Shown here one piece after another: positions 27,784 through 36,512 of a DNA stretch of 64,000 nt (position 1 is the first letter of the stretch; every line of letters begins with the position of its first letter). Source of the DNA: Ruegeria sp. ANG-S4 (lineage in GTDB: Bacteria; Pseudomonadota; Alphaproteobacteria; Rhodobacterales; Rhodobacteraceae). Location: the NCBI RefSeq assembly GCF_000814005.1, contig NZ_JWLK01000005.1, positions 434,001 through 498,000 of the forward strand, read 5' to 3'. The position numbers were made by a program, and so were the translations under genes. Under the pieces are notes generated by a model. The model ran no database searches. It was not told the origin of the DNA and saw only the letters and a list, made by a program, of their open reading frames with translations.

Positions 27784-29159
27784 TGGACGTCGTTCTTCTT
27801 TTCTCGATGGTCATCGGCCTGCTGCTGATCGGCGTGCCGATTGCGGTGGCTTTGGGCCTCAGCTCGACCCTTTTCCTGCTGATCTATTCTGACAGTTCGC
27901 TGGCCTCGGTTGCTGGCACGCTGTTCGAGGCGTTTGAGGGGCACTTTACCCTGCTCGCGATCCCGTTCTTCATCCTTGCGTCGTCCTTCATGACAACAGG
28001 CGGCGTGGCGCGACGGATCATCCGGTTCTCGATCGCCTGTGTCGGGCATCTGCCCGGAGGCTTGGCGATTGCAGGTGTGTTCGCCTGTATGCTGTTTGCG
28101 GCGCTGTCCGGGTCATCTCCGGCGACTGTGGTGGCGATTGGTTCCATCGTGATCGCCGGTATGCGGCAGGTGGGCTATTCCAAGGAATTTGCCGCTGGCG
28201 TGATCTGCAACGCAGGCACATTGGGTATCCTGATCCCGCCCTCCATCGTGATGGTTGTCTATGCCGCCGCTGTGGAAGTGTCGGTTGGCAGGATGTTCCT
28301 TGCGGGTGTCATACCCGGTTTGATGGCGGGTCTGATGCTGATGGTCACGATCTACGTCATGGCCAAGGTCAAAGACCTGCCCAAGGGAGATTGGAAGGGC
28401 TGGGGCGAAATCTTCACGTCAGCGCGCGAAGCGGGCTGGGGCCTGTTCCTGATCGTGATCATTCTGGGCGGCATCTATGGCGGTATCTTCACCCCGACCG
28501 AGGCTGCCGCGGTGGCCGCTGTCTACGCGTTCTTCATCGCCAGCTTTGTCTACAAAGACATGGGGCCGCTCAGCACCGAAGAAGGTACACAGAACCTGCC
28601 GCTGATGAAGAAACCCTATGCGCTGGTTACGGCCTTCTTCCACCCAGATACCAAGCACACGCTGTTCGAGGCCGGCAAGCTGACGGTCACATTGTTGTTC
28701 GTGATCGCCAACGCACTGATCCTCAAACACGTTCTGACGGATGAACAGGTACCGCAGCACATCGCCAGCGCGATGCTGTCGGCGGGTCTGGGGCCGGTGA
28801 CGTTCTTGATTGTCGTCAACGTCATCCTGTTGATTGGCGGTCAGTTCATGGAACCCTCGGGGCTTCTGGTCATCGTTGCACCGCTGGTCTTCCCGATCGC
28901 GATCGAGCTGGGCATCGACCCGATCCATCTGGGCATCATCATGGTTGTGAACATGGAAATCGGGATGATCACGCCGCCGGTTGGTCTGAACCTGTTCGTG
29001 ACTTCGGGCGTTGCCGGTATGCCGATGATGGGCGTGGTAAAGGCTGCGCTTCCGTTTTTGGCGGTTCTTTTCGTATTCCTGATCATGGTGACCTATATCC
29101 CGTGGATATCGACCTTCCTGCCCAACACTTTCATGGGGCCGGAAATAATAACCAACTAG
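27783..29159 (+). CDS. dctM: TRAP transporter large membrane subunit
   Basis: DctM is the large permease subunit that forms the transport path, driven by a sodium or proton gradient. The 458-residue protein is strongly hydrophobic, with about a dozen membrane segments. Family motifs include FFILASSFMTTGGVARRI near residue 58, the glycine/serine-rich ALSGSSPATVVAIGS near residue 105, and EIGMITPPVGLNLFV near residue 395. An intracellular polar insert sits at about residues 260-300. It ends the operon at a strong terminator. Confidence 0.94.
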   Translation: MDVVLLFSMVIGLLLIGVPIAVALGLSSTLFLLIYSDSSLASVAGTLFEAFEGHFTLLAIPFFILASSFMTTGGVARRIIRFSIACVGHLPGGLAIAGVFACMLFAALSGSSPATVVAIGSIVIAGMRQVGYSKEFAAGVICNAGTLGILIPPSIVMVVYAAAVEVSVGRMFLAGVIPGLMAGLMLMVTIYVMAKVKDLPKGDWKGWGEIFTSAREAGWGLFLIVIILGGIYGGIFTPTEAAAVAAVYAFFIASFVYKDMGPLSTEEGTQNLPLMKKPYALVTAFFHPDTKHTLFEAGKLTVTLLFVIANALILKHVLTDEQVPQHIASAMLSAGLGPVTFLIVVNVILLIGGQFMEPSGLLVIVAPLVFPIAIELGIDPIHLGIIMVVNMEIGMITPPVGLNLFVTSGVAGMPMMGVVKAALPFLAVLFVFLIMVTYIPWISTFLPNTFMGPEIITN

Positions 29160-29180
29160 GCTTGCAAATCGAGCAGCAGG

Positions 29181-29208
29181 ACCGGGCGGAGAGTTCCGCC
29201 CGGTTTTT
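29181..29208 (+). terminator. Rho-independent terminator of dctPQM
   Basis: ACCGGGCGGA pairs perfectly with TCCGCCCGGT over a 3-base loop and is followed by a T-run, 21 bases after the dctM stop. Confidence 0.93.
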
Positions 29209-29253
29209 CATTGAAGGCTTGTATCCGGCAATTGAGCCCTTACCTAAAGGGAC

Positions 29254-29310
29254 GAGGACGACCTCACCATCATGGATGATCATTCGGGACGACCCGGATC
29301 GAAAGTGAGG
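29254..29310 (+). promoter_or_regulatory. Guanidine-II (mini-ykkC) riboswitch
   Basis: Two hairpins, each capped by the ACGA tetraloop that defines this class, stand before the SMR gene. P1 is GAGG-ACGA-CCTC at 29254-29265. P2 is a 7-bp stem around CGGG-ACGA-CCCG at 29282-29299. The ribosome binding site GTGAGG (29305-29310) can instead pair with CCTCAC at 29262-29267, which is the 3' arm of P1. Guanidinium binding to the loops would keep P1 folded and free the ribosome binding site, an ON switch. The class and ligand are established; identification here is by structure. Confidence 0.9.
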
Positions 29311-29317
29311 TGTTCTT

Positions 29318-29629
29318 ATGCCCTGGATATTACTCTTGTTTGCTGGCCTTCTGGAAATCGTCTGGGCGGTCGCGATGAAACAAACCGCTGGTTTCACACG
29401 GCTATGGCCAACCGCGATCATGGGGGTTTCCATGATCGGGTCTTTCGGCCTGCTTGCTTTGGCGATGCGTGATCTGCCCCTAGGCACGGCCTACACGATC
29501 TGGACCGGGATCGGCGCGGTTGGTGCGTTCACCGTGGGGATCATGTTCCTTGGCGAGGCTCTGACGCCGATGCGGATTATTGCGGCGGTCCTGATTGTAA
29601 CCGGTCTGGTTGTGATGAAGCTGGCCTGA
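29318..29629 (+). CDS. gdx: SMR-family guanidinium exporter (Gdx/SugE type)
   Basis: This 103-residue four-helix small multidrug resistance protein is of the SugE/Gdx branch. Members with guanidine riboswitches export guanidinium in exchange for protons. The catalytic membrane glutamate is at residue 13 in the first helix (LFAGLLEIVWAVAMKQ). The following WAVAMKQ and the GTAYTIWTGIGAVGAF segment in helix 3 are of the Gdx rather than the EmrE branch. The guanidine-II riboswitch immediately upstream makes guanidinium the expected substrate. It stands alone between two terminated units. Confidence 0.92.
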   Translation: MPWILLLFAGLLEIVWAVAMKQTAGFTRLWPTAIMGVSMIGSFGLLALAMRDLPLGTAYTIWTGIGAVGAFTVGIMFLGEALTPMRIIAAVLIVTGLVVMKLA

Positions 29630-29635
29630 CCAGAT

Positions 29636-30385
29636 TCAGGCGCTCTCCAACGCGGTGATAATACCCGAGAAGTCGGCGGCCTTCAGGCTTGCGCCGCCGA
29701 CCAGCGCGCCATCCACGTTAGACACACCGAAAATCTCGGCGGCATTCGACGGTTTGACTGACCCGCCATACAGCAGGCGCACCGACCGTCCGACACCTTC
29801 GCCAAAGCGGCGCTCCAGTCGGGCGCGGATGAAGTCGTGCACATCGCCGATCTGGTCCAATGTCGGAACCTTGCCAGTACCGATTGCCCAGATCGGTTCA
29901 TAGGCGACCACAAGGTTCTCGCCGGTGGATTGGTCCGGGATCGAGCCCGACAGCTGCCCGCCGATGATGTCCAGCGTATTGGCGGCCTCGCGTTGTTCCA
30001 GACTTTCGCCGACACAGATGATCGCCGTTAACCCATTGTCCATTGCGGCGCGCGCCTTGGCCCGCACGGCATCGTCGGATTCTCCATGATCTTGGCGACG
30101 CTCGGAATGGCCTAGGATCACGTATTCGGCCCCGGCGTCTTTCAGCATCTCTGCGCTGATGTCGCCGGTATGCGCGCCAGATGCCTGTGCGTGGCAATCC
30201 TGACCGCCGACGGAAATCCCGGCACTTTCCAAGGCTTGGCCCGCGCGGTGCAGTAACGTTGCAGGCGGGCATAACAAGATATCAATACGCGGCGAAGGAT
30301 GTAGTTGAGACAAGGCCTGCAACTCGCCCAATGCGGCCCCGGTTCCGTTCATTTTCCAGTTGCCCGCTGCCAGTTTGCGCCGCAT
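29636..30385 (-). CDS. tpiA: Triosephosphate isomerase
   Basis: TpiA interconverts dihydroxyacetone phosphate and glyceraldehyde 3-phosphate. In the 249-residue barrel the catalytic residues are N9 and K11 (GNWKMNG), the electrophilic histidine in ILGHSERR, and the glutamate base in [12 protein letters not shown]. The phosphate-binding [12 protein letters not shown] and GALVGGASL segments follow. The stop is 6 bases from the convergent gdx stop. It is separate from gap and tkt, which lie 26 kb away in the same window. Confidence 0.97.
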   Translation of the reverse strand: MRRKLAAGNWKMNGTGAALGELQALSQLHPSPRIDILLCPPATLLHRAGQALESAGISVGGQDCHAQASGAHTGDISAEMLKDAGAEYVILGHSERRQDHGESDDAVRAKARAAMDNGLTAIICVGESLEQREAANTLDIIGGQLSGSIPDQSTGENLVVAYEPIWAIGTGKVPTLDQIGDVHDFIRARLERRFGEGVGRSVRLLYGGSVKPSNAAEIFGVSNVDGALVGGASLKAADFSGIITALESA

Positions 30386-30509
30386 CTTCGCCTCTCTCTG
30401 ATATCGTGATGTTCTGTATCTCAGTTAACACCCCAATGTGCGGCTTACAATTCTGCTTGCGAAGGCGGAGACAGGTTGGCAGGTAATCCGCGCGGCAAAC
30501 AGGTGCGTC

Positions 30510-31424
30510 ATGATTGAAAACCTCGACCTTGGAAAGTTGGATCAGCAGGACACAGACGAACTGGCAAAGCTGGCGCGTTGTGTTCCGGACGTCGGATTCC
30601 TGACCGTAAGTGAAACAGGATTGCGCGCCGAACGGATTAACGCCGTGCTTGATGCATACCGGGCGTTTTTTCACTTGCCGGACGCCGATAAACGCCTTGT
30701 CGATATGGCAAAGACCGGTTCGAACCGGGGATGGGGCGCACCGCGGTCGGAACAGGTCGACCCAACTGCCAACCCCGATTTCAAAGAGGTGTTCGATTGT
30801 GGATATGAATTGCCACCGCAGGACCCATACGTGACACGAGGTCTGAGTGTGTATGCGCAAAACCAGTGGCCCAAAAACCCACCTGGGTTTCGCGAAACGA
30901 TTCAGGCGTATTACTCGGATGCAAGTGATGTCGCGATGCGGGTCTTGCGTGCAATCGCAGTGGCGCTGGATCGGGACGCGGGCAGCTTTGACCGGGCCTT
31001 TGATACGCCGATGGCGCTGTTGCGGGGCAACTACTATCCGGAACGCCCGGACTGGGCCGGTGAAAACGATTTTGGGATTGCTGCGCACACCGACTATGGC
31101 TGTTTGACGCTGTTGGCGACCGATGGCGCACCCGGGCTGGAGGTCCGCATGCCCGATGGATCATGGCAAATGGTCCAGGCCAAGCCGGGCCGCTTCATCA
31201 TCAACTTCGGTGAGATGTTGGAATTCTGGACTGCAGGGCAGGTCAAGGCGACGCTTCATCGTGTCAAAGGCGGAACACGGGAACGCCTTTCTGTCCCGCT
31301 ATTTTTTAATCCGTCTTACGATACAGACGTTGCTCCGCCAGGGTCCGGCAAGACAATCAAAGCGGGCGAACACCTGACCCGCCGGTTCAACGAAACATAC
31401 GTTCATCTTAAAACGGCGCGTTAA
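30510..31424 (+). CDS. 2-oxoglutarate/Fe(II) oxygenase, isopenicillin-N-synthase-like
   Basis: This 304-residue non-haem iron oxygenase has an N-terminal DIOX_N-type region (VPDVGFLTVSETGL, YRAFFHLPDADKRLVD) and a double-stranded beta-helix core. The iron ligands are H193 and D195 in HTDYG and H250 in TLHRVKGG. The 2-oxoglutarate-binding arginine is in RERLSVPLFF. Bacterial members oxidise varied small molecules and the substrate here is unknown. I chose the ATG at 30510 over 30438, since the extra residues resemble no family member. Its 3' end overlaps that of the convergent Fe-S assembly gene by 4 bases. Confidence 0.88.
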   Translation: MIENLDLGKLDQQDTDELAKLARCVPDVGFLTVSETGLRAERINAVLDAYRAFFHLPDADKRLVDMAKTGSNRGWGAPRSEQVDPTANPDFKEVFDCGYELPPQDPYVTRGLSVYAQNQWPKNPPGFRETIQAYYSDASDVAMRVLRAIAVALDRDAGSFDRAFDTPMALLRGNYYPERPDWAGENDFGIAAHTDYGCLTLLATDGAPGLEVRMPDGSWQMVQAKPGRFIINFGEMLEFWTAGQVKATLHRVKGGTRERLSVPLFFNPSYDTDVAPPGSGKTIKAGEHLTRRFNETYVHLKTAR

Positions 31425-31786
31425 CGCTCGGCGGCCAGGCTTTCGTCAAATTTGATGGATTCGCCACAGCCGCACGCGTCGACCACGTTTGGATTGCGGA
31501 ATTTGAACCCGGACTCCAGCAGCGAAACCTCATAGTCGATTTCTGTTCCGAACAAGAACATCTGCGCCATCGGGGCAATCATGACACGCGCGCCATCTTG
31601 TTCGACGACCTCATCATTCGGGTCCGCCTCGTCCACGTAGTCCATTGTGTATTCCATGCCCGCGCAGCCGCCTTTTTTGACGCCGATGCGCAACCCGGCA
31701 TGGCCGCCTGTCTGCATCAGGCGCACAATCTGCTGGGCGGCTTTGGGTGTTATGGTCACGGCTTGTTTGCCGGGAATACCAAACAT
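31421..31786 (-). CDS. sufA: A-type Fe-S cluster carrier (SufA/IscA family)
   Basis: A-type carriers accept an Fe-S cluster from the Suf or Isc scaffold and deliver it to target enzymes. The 121-residue HesB-fold protein has the three conserved cysteines: one in KKGGCAGMEY and the CGCGES pair at the C-terminus. No sufBCDS genes are adjacent. A SufT-like gene on the same strand lies 2 kb away, and the main suf cluster is presumably elsewhere. The gene symbol is tentative among sufA, iscA and erpA. Confidence 0.85.
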   Translation of the reverse strand: MFGIPGKQAVTITPKAAQQIVRLMQTGGHAGLRIGVKKGGCAGMEYTMDYVDEADPNDEVVEQDGARVMIAPMAQMFLFGTEIDYEVSLLESGFKFRNPNVVDACGCGESIKFDESLAAER

Positions 31787-31969
31787 CTGGAGACTCCGTT
31801 TTCTCGCGCTGCCTCTAATCTAAGGCCGACCGAGGGCGGGCTCAAGAGAGGGTCGTGCAAAGCCGTAAACAATTATGCGAGAATACCACGCGTTCAGCTT
31901 GCCACGTACCCATTGATAGTCTTAGCCTGCCTGCAGTTCAGGCCATTTATTCACCTAGGCGGAGAGATA

Positions 31970-32293
31970 ATGAGAAATTCAAACCGTGTGCTCCATTCGA
32001 TTGCCGCATCAGCTGTTGGGCTTATGTGCCTGACGCACGTCGCGGTCGCAGAGACGCAGCGCCATCCGGTGAACTGTTCAACTGCAGAAGGCGACCTGCG
32101 CGCCATTGCTGCCGAGAAAAAACATGCCGAAGATCAACAGGTTGAAAGCGTTGTTTCAATTCTGCCTGCGGGGGCTCTGTTGGGGTTGGTCACGGGAACC
32201 GAGAACAAGCGGCTGAAGATGTTGTCGGGCGACTACATCAAGCAACTGGACGCGCGGGCAGCAGAAATCAGATCGACCTGCAATGTAAACTAG
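31970..32293 (+). CDS. Small secreted protein, family not recognised
   Basis: I do not recognise this 107-residue protein. A signal peptide covers about residues 1-28 (VGLMCLTHVAVA, cleavage before ETQRH). The mature part of about 79 residues is mostly helical, with two cysteines (VNCSTAEGD and the terminal RSTCNVN) that could form a disulfide. A short hydrophobic stretch (VVSILPAGALLGLVTG) lies near residue 65. GGAGAG precedes the ATG at 31970. It is flanked by a 183-base upstream gap and by the convergent phosphodiesterase terminator. Confidence 0.75.
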   Translation: MRNSNRVLHSIAASAVGLMCLTHVAVAETQRHPVNCSTAEGDLRAIAAEKKHAEDQQVESVVSILPAGALLGLVTGTENKRLKMLSGDYIKQLDARAAEIRSTCNVN

Positions 32294-32332
32294 CGTCATC
32301 AGGACCCGCTGATTTGGGCGCGTGCGCGTATG

Positions 32333-32367
32333 AAAAAGCGGACCGCCCTCGGGCAAGGGCGGTCCGC
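32333..32367 (-). terminator. Terminator of the periplasmic phosphodiesterase gene
   Basis: On the minus strand GCGGACCGCCCT pairs perfectly with AGGGCGGTCCGC over a 6-base loop and is followed by five Ts. It lies 32 bases beyond the stop codon. Confidence 0.92.
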
Positions 32368-32398
32368 AATGGGCCCATTGTCATGGGGAAGGCTCTGG

Positions 32399-33610
32399 TT
32401 AAAGGCCCATGCAGTTCGCGTAATAAGTTACCGTGGCGGGCCAGTCCGAGAATACGCCCTCGACCTCGACGTCCTGCGCCAGGACATGCAGCAGTTGATA
32501 ATACATGCTGTCGTCATTCGTGACGTCAGAGATCGACTGGAAATACCAACCGCCGCCAGATTTCAACGGACCTGAGCGTTCCAAGGTCCAGGTGATCAGT
32601 TTCAAACCGGCGTCCTTGGCCTGTTCGGCCCAGACGGACGGTACGATCTCGCCATCCTCGACCGTGACCAGCATCCACATTGGTGGCGCGATATAGTTGA
32701 CACCTTTGGCATGTAGATCTTTGAAATCATGGGGAAAGGTCGACGGGTCATTGGGATCGAACCCTTCGATGTCGTAGGATGCGTCAAGGAACACCGCCTG
32801 TTTGCCGAATTCAGGTTCGGCGTCGATCCAGTAAAGAACGTCTTCCAGGTTGAAACTCTGCGCCCATACGTCAGACGCAGGAACACCTGCAGCTTTGTAT
32901 TCGTCGATCAGCTTTTGTGCGTAGTCCTGTTGGCTGAACCCTTCAAAGGGCATGTCGACGGACGGTGATTTCAGTTCGGGTGTGAATTTGGCCCCAAGAT
33001 CGCGAAACAGGGCGATGGACTCGGCATGAGTCATTGTTTTCGCATCGTCCGCAAACAGCGTCGTCCGCCAATCGGCCACACCGCCCTGATAGTCCTCGGG
33101 CGTCTTGGCTGTTTTGTCGGCGCTGTCCATTTTAGGCGTAAGCGTTCTGAACTGCGCCAGCGTCAATTCAGATGTCCGGCACTCCGCCTGCGCTTCTGCG
33201 TCGCCTTCAGCAGGTGAGAACGGAACAACGCAGGTGTCGGCCAGGTCGCTGGTCAGGATGTCGGTTGTCGTGTGCAGGTCATTCTGCGCGTGGCGGCAAA
33301 CCAATTCATGATCTTTGGTAAAGGTCACGTCGCATTCCAGAATTCCGGCACCCATGCGCGCAGCGGCGACGTTGGATTCGACTGTATGCTCGGGAAACAG
33401 CAGGGGTGCGCCGCGATGACCGATCGAGAAGTCCGACGTCTTAGGCGTTTGGGCCGCGCAGGCCTGCAATGTGCTCTTGAGCTCGCCTTCGGGCAGTTTG
33501 TCGATCAGGTAGGCAGGCCGTGGGCCATAGCTGATCTGAGGTGCCACACCGTTGGCAACGGCAAGTGTTGGCAACAAAAGGGCGGCACAAAGGGTTGGTA
33601 AGCTACGCAT
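32399..33610 (-). CDS. glpQ: Periplasmic glycerophosphodiester phosphodiesterase, GlpQ-like
   Basis: The 403-residue enzyme hydrolyses glycerophosphodiesters to glycerol 3-phosphate and an alcohol. It has a signal peptide (about residues 1-19, cleavage near AVA). The GDPD barrel carries the catalytic HR pair in SIGHRGAPLLFPEHT and the metal ligands E and D in GILECDVTFTKD, with the second catalytic histidine in ELVCRH. KFTPELKSPSVDM supplies a further metal ligand. The ATG at 33610 is preceded by CGGAGA; a longer frame to 33754 lacks support. No ugp or glp transport genes are adjacent. It may scavenge phospholipid-derived glycerol phosphate. Confidence 0.88.
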   Translation of the reverse strand: MRSLPTLCAALLLPTLAVANGVAPQISYGPRPAYLIDKLPEGELKSTLQACAAQTPKTSDFSIGHRGAPLLFPEHTVESNVAAARMGAGILECDVTFTKDHELVCRHAQNDLHTTTDILTSDLADTCVVPFSPAEGDAEAQAECRTSELTLAQFRTLTPKMDSADKTAKTPEDYQGGVADWRTTLFADDAKTMTHAESIALFRDLGAKFTPELKSPSVDMPFEGFSQQDYAQKLIDEYKAAGVPASDVWAQSFNLEDVLYWIDAEPEFGKQAVFLDASYDIEGFDPNDPSTFPHDFKDLHAKGVNYIAPPMWMLVTVEDGEIVPSVWAEQAKDAGLKLITWTLERSGPLKSGGGWYFQSISDVTNDDSMYYQLLHVLAQDVEVEGVFSDWPATVTYYANCMGL

Positions 33611-33734
33611 CGTGATCTCCGGGTCGGTTTGCGAGGGCCTTTTGGCCCAGCAATGTGACGCCCCGAAAACGGTTGCGTGACAGTCAACACACTGTTTTGT
33701 AACAGTGATGCAAAATCTGTGGATAAGTCGGCGG

Positions 33735-34097
33735 TTACATGAAGCCCAGTTCAAGCCGGGCTTCGTCGGACATCATTTCCATACCCCAGGGCGGTTCCCA
33801 TGTCAGTTCAACGTCGACTTCTTTGACGCCCGCGACGGGCTCGACCGCCTCGATAATCCATCCCGGCATCTCTCCGGCGACAGGGCAGCCGGGCGCTGTC
33901 AGGGTCATGATGACCTTTACCGCGTTCTCGTCGCTGATCTCGATCGTGTAGACCAGCCCCAAGTCATAGATGTTCACCGGGATTTCGGGATCAAAGACCG
34001 TACGGCAGGCATCCACGATGGAATCGTACAAAGGATGCTCGATTGACGAAGGCGCAATAAGGGGCGTGCCTTCAAGCTGTTCGCTGGGGTGAGTCAT
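33735..34097 (-). CDS. sufT: SufT-like Fe-S maturation protein (DUF59/MIP18 family)
   Basis: The 120-residue DUF59 protein resembles SufT, an accessory factor in maturing Fe-S proteins. Family marks are FDPEIPVNIYDLGLVYTIEI near residue 35 and the conserved cysteine in LTAPGCPVAGEMP. The WEPPWGMEMMSDEARLELGF C-terminus is typical of the SufT/PaaD-like branch; PaaD itself is excluded because no paa genes are near. It follows the phosphodiesterase start by about 125 bases on the same strand and shares a genome neighbourhood with the A-type carrier 2 kb away. Confidence 0.87.
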   Translation of the reverse strand: MTHPSEQLEGTPLIAPSSIEHPLYDSIVDACRTVFDPEIPVNIYDLGLVYTIEISDENAVKVIMTLTAPGCPVAGEMPGWIIEAVEPVAGVKEVDVELTWEPPWGMEMMSDEARLELGFM

Positions 34098-34193
34098 TGA
34101 TGCCTCGGGTCTGTTACCTGACGGATTATATAGGGAAAGTGCCTGTCACCGTCCAGAGGTGCCGTGGCGCCCGGTCAGGGGCGCCATCAACGC

Positions 34194-34472
34194 CTAGTCG
34201 TTAATGTCACGGTCAAAGGTCTTTACCTGACCGTGGGGCGAGGCAAACATGCGACGCAGGCACAACCATGCTGCCAGCGAAAGCGCAGCGAAGATCAGCA
34301 TCAAAACCGGAAGGACCGGGTTGATGCCGGGTATCAGCAACAAGATACCCGTGATTGCGGCACCAAGGGCAAAGCCCAGAAAGATGAACCCGGGCAGGAC
34401 CACTTCGAGGATGGCCAGAACCAGCGCAGCCGCCAGCCAGATCCACCAGGTCAACCAAAACGGGTCAGACAT
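34194..34472 (-). CDS. NfeD-family membrane protein (short form)
   Basis: This 92-residue protein belongs to the short NfeD family, which partners SPFH/stomatin proteins in organising membrane microdomains. Two or three membrane segments occupy about residues 8-30 and 35-68 (WIWLAAALVLAILEVVLPGFI). The usual C-terminal OB-fold is missing or very short here, ending KTFDRDIND. Its ATG shares one base with the stop of the SPFH gene (TAATG), so it is translationally coupled to it. Confidence 0.87.
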   Translation of the reverse strand: MSDPFWLTWWIWLAAALVLAILEVVLPGFIFLGFALGAAITGILLLIPGINPVLPVLMLIFAALSLAAWLCLRRMFASPHGQVKTFDRDIND

Positions 34473-35362
34473 TATTTGTTTCCTTTCAGCATGTTGAAGG
34501 CGTTGCCGAATGCTTCAATCGCGTTCGCGGGAACAACAATGGTCTGCGAGCCCGATCCGGCCCCCAAGGCGTTCAGCGATTCCACCTGCTTGAGCGCGAC
34601 CTGATATTGCGCGGCCTCCAGACCATTGTCCTGAATGGCCTTTGCGACGACCTGCGTTGCATAGGCTTCTGCGTCGGCCTGGATACGGCGGGCCTTGGCC
34701 GTTTGTTCAGCAGCGTAAAGTTCGGCATCGGCCTGAAGCTCAACCGCACGTTTCTGGCCCTCGGCTTCGGTCACTTGCGCGCGGCGGGCACGTTCGGCGT
34801 TCAGCTGTTGCAGCATGGCGTCACGGGTCGCCTGATCCAGGTTCACGTCCAGAATTTCCGCGCGGGTCACTTCGATGCCCCAGTCATCAACCGCCGTTTC
34901 GACGCTTTCCTGAATACGCGTGATCAGTTGAGCGCGGTTTGACTGTACTTCGTCCAGATCCATTTTACCGATCTCGGCGCGAACGATGCCTGCAACAGTG
35001 GTGGCAATCGCACCATCGACGTCGCGAATACGGTACACCGTCTTTTCAGGTTCGAGGATTCGATAAAAGACCGAGGTGTCGATCTGCACAAGTACGTTGT
35101 CTTTTGTGATCGCGTCCTGCGTTGCGTTGGGCAACTGACGCTCCAAGATGGATATCTTGTGACGTGCAACATCCAGAAAAGGAACGATAAAGTTGATGCC
35201 GGGGCCGAGGACCGAGTGCAGCCGGCCAAACCGTTCAACAACGTATTTCTCGGATTGCGGAACGATTTTGATGCCTTTGAAAATGACAGCGATGATGAAG
35301 GCCGCTGCCAGCAGGTAAATGATGTTTGAAGTAAGCAGGCCGATAATCTGTTCTTCGGTCAT
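34472..35362 (-). CDS. SPFH/band-7 membrane protein (QmcA/stomatin type)
   Basis: This 296-residue protein has one N-terminal membrane anchor (about residues 8-28) and an SPFH domain (about 30-190) with VPQSEKYVVERFGRLHSVLGPG and VQIDTSVFYRI. A long helical region rich in ERARRAQVTEAEGQKRAVEL follows, for oligomerisation. QmcA-type stomatins assemble into membrane rings and modulate proteases such as FtsH. The NfeD partner is the next gene, overlapping by one base. Divergent from the nucleoside hydrolase gene across 175 bases. Confidence 0.92.
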   Translation of the reverse strand: MTEEQIIGLLTSNIIYLLAAAFIIAVIFKGIKIVPQSEKYVVERFGRLHSVLGPGINFIVPFLDVARHKISILERQLPNATQDAITKDNVLVQIDTSVFYRILEPEKTVYRIRDVDGAIATTVAGIVRAEIGKMDLDEVQSNRAQLITRIQESVETAVDDWGIEVTRAEILDVNLDQATRDAMLQQLNAERARRAQVTEAEGQKRAVELQADAELYAAEQTAKARRIQADAEAYATQVVAKAIQDNGLEAAQYQVALKQVESLNALGAGSGSQTIVVPANAIEAFGNAFNMLKGNK

Positions 35363-35537
35363 ATCTGTCCTCTATTATTGTGTACTTTGGTATACATATG
35401 GGGATTGAGTCGCCATTTTTCAACTTGGGTATGTATTGTGCGGGCGGTGATTCACATCAATGAAATCGATCGTATCAGTGGTATTTTTGGCGATGTGACC
35501 GCTTTGCATCCCGGTTTGATTGCGATATCGGGCGGGG

Positions 35538-36449
35538 ATGAAGCTGATAATTGACACTGACCCCGGAATTGATGACGCCATGGCGATAGCCTACGCCGCG
35601 GCTGCGCCCGAGATAGATCTGATCGGGCTGACAACCGTTTTTGGCAACACACTGGTCCACCAATCCAGCCGCAATGCGCGATTTCTGTTGGACAAGCTGA
35701 ATTTGCCTGTGCCGGTGGCTGAGGGTGCGCATTGGGCTTGGGGCAGGGATTTTCACGATCCGTCAGTACACGTTCATGGCCCGGAAGGATTCGGTGATGT
35801 GACCGAAATTCCGGATCTTGATCAGAACCACCATCAGCCGGCCGCCGAGTACTTGGTGGACATGGCACGGCAACACAAAAAAGAACTGGTTGTGTGCGCC
35901 GTTGGCCCGCTGACAAATATTGCCGACGCCATTCGCCTTGACCCCCAGTTCGCGTCCAATCTTGGCCGTTTGGTCATCATGGGCGGGGCCGTTTTCCGTC
36001 CCGGCAATGTCAGTGAGTTCGCCGAAGCCAACATCCATCATGATCCGCTGGCGGCACAGGCCGTGTTCGAGACCCCGCCAGAAACTGTGCTAGTTGGGCT
36101 GGACGTGACCCTGCAGACTTTGTACCGAAGCGCGGATTTTGAGGCGCTGGCCCGCCAATCACCTGAAATCGGGGGATTTTTAAGCGAAATTTCCGAGTTC
36201 TACCTTCGCTTCTATCAGGACGTGGCCGGCGAAGATGGCTGCGGGTTGCACGACTCTACAGCGGTCATAGCCTGTAGCCACGAGCATATGTTCGAGACCG
36301 TGGAAACCGGCCTGCGGGTGGTCCAGGACGGGCCGAAGAGGGGGCAGACAATTCCCGATCCCGAAAACCCGCCGATCAGGGTGTGTCGGGATGTTGACGG
36401 GGCCAGTGTCGTTGATCTGTTTACACGGCGGGTTACGGCTTTGCCCTGA
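35538..36449 (+). CDS. Inosine-uridine preferring nucleoside hydrolase family protein
   Basis: Nucleoside hydrolases release free base and ribose from nucleosides. The 303-residue protein begins with the calcium-binding DTDPGIDDAMA motif at residues 6-16. The VCAVGPLTNIADAIR and VIMGGAVFRPGNVSEFAEANI segments near residues 120-165 contact ribose. The active-site histidine region appears in CGLHDSTAV. The ATG at 35538 fits the family start; ribosome binding is by a G-rich stretch directly upstream. No permease is adjacent. tgt follows after 63 bases on the same strand. Substrate preference cannot be read from sequence alone. Confidence 0.9.
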   Translation: MKLIIDTDPGIDDAMAIAYAAAAPEIDLIGLTTVFGNTLVHQSSRNARFLLDKLNLPVPVAEGAHWAWGRDFHDPSVHVHGPEGFGDVTEIPDLDQNHHQPAAEYLVDMARQHKKELVVCAVGPLTNIADAIRLDPQFASNLGRLVIMGGAVFRPGNVSEFAEANIHHDPLAAQAVFETPPETVLVGLDVTLQTLYRSADFEALARQSPEIGGFLSEISEFYLRFYQDVAGEDGCGLHDSTAVIACSHEHMFETVETGLRVVQDGPKRGQTIPDPENPPIRVCRDVDGASVVDLFTRRVTALP

Positions 36450-36512
36450 CGGGTTGCAAAGCGGGGGGAGATCAGGCAAATCCTGCCCGTTTCCGCGACC
36501 CGAGGCGTTAAG

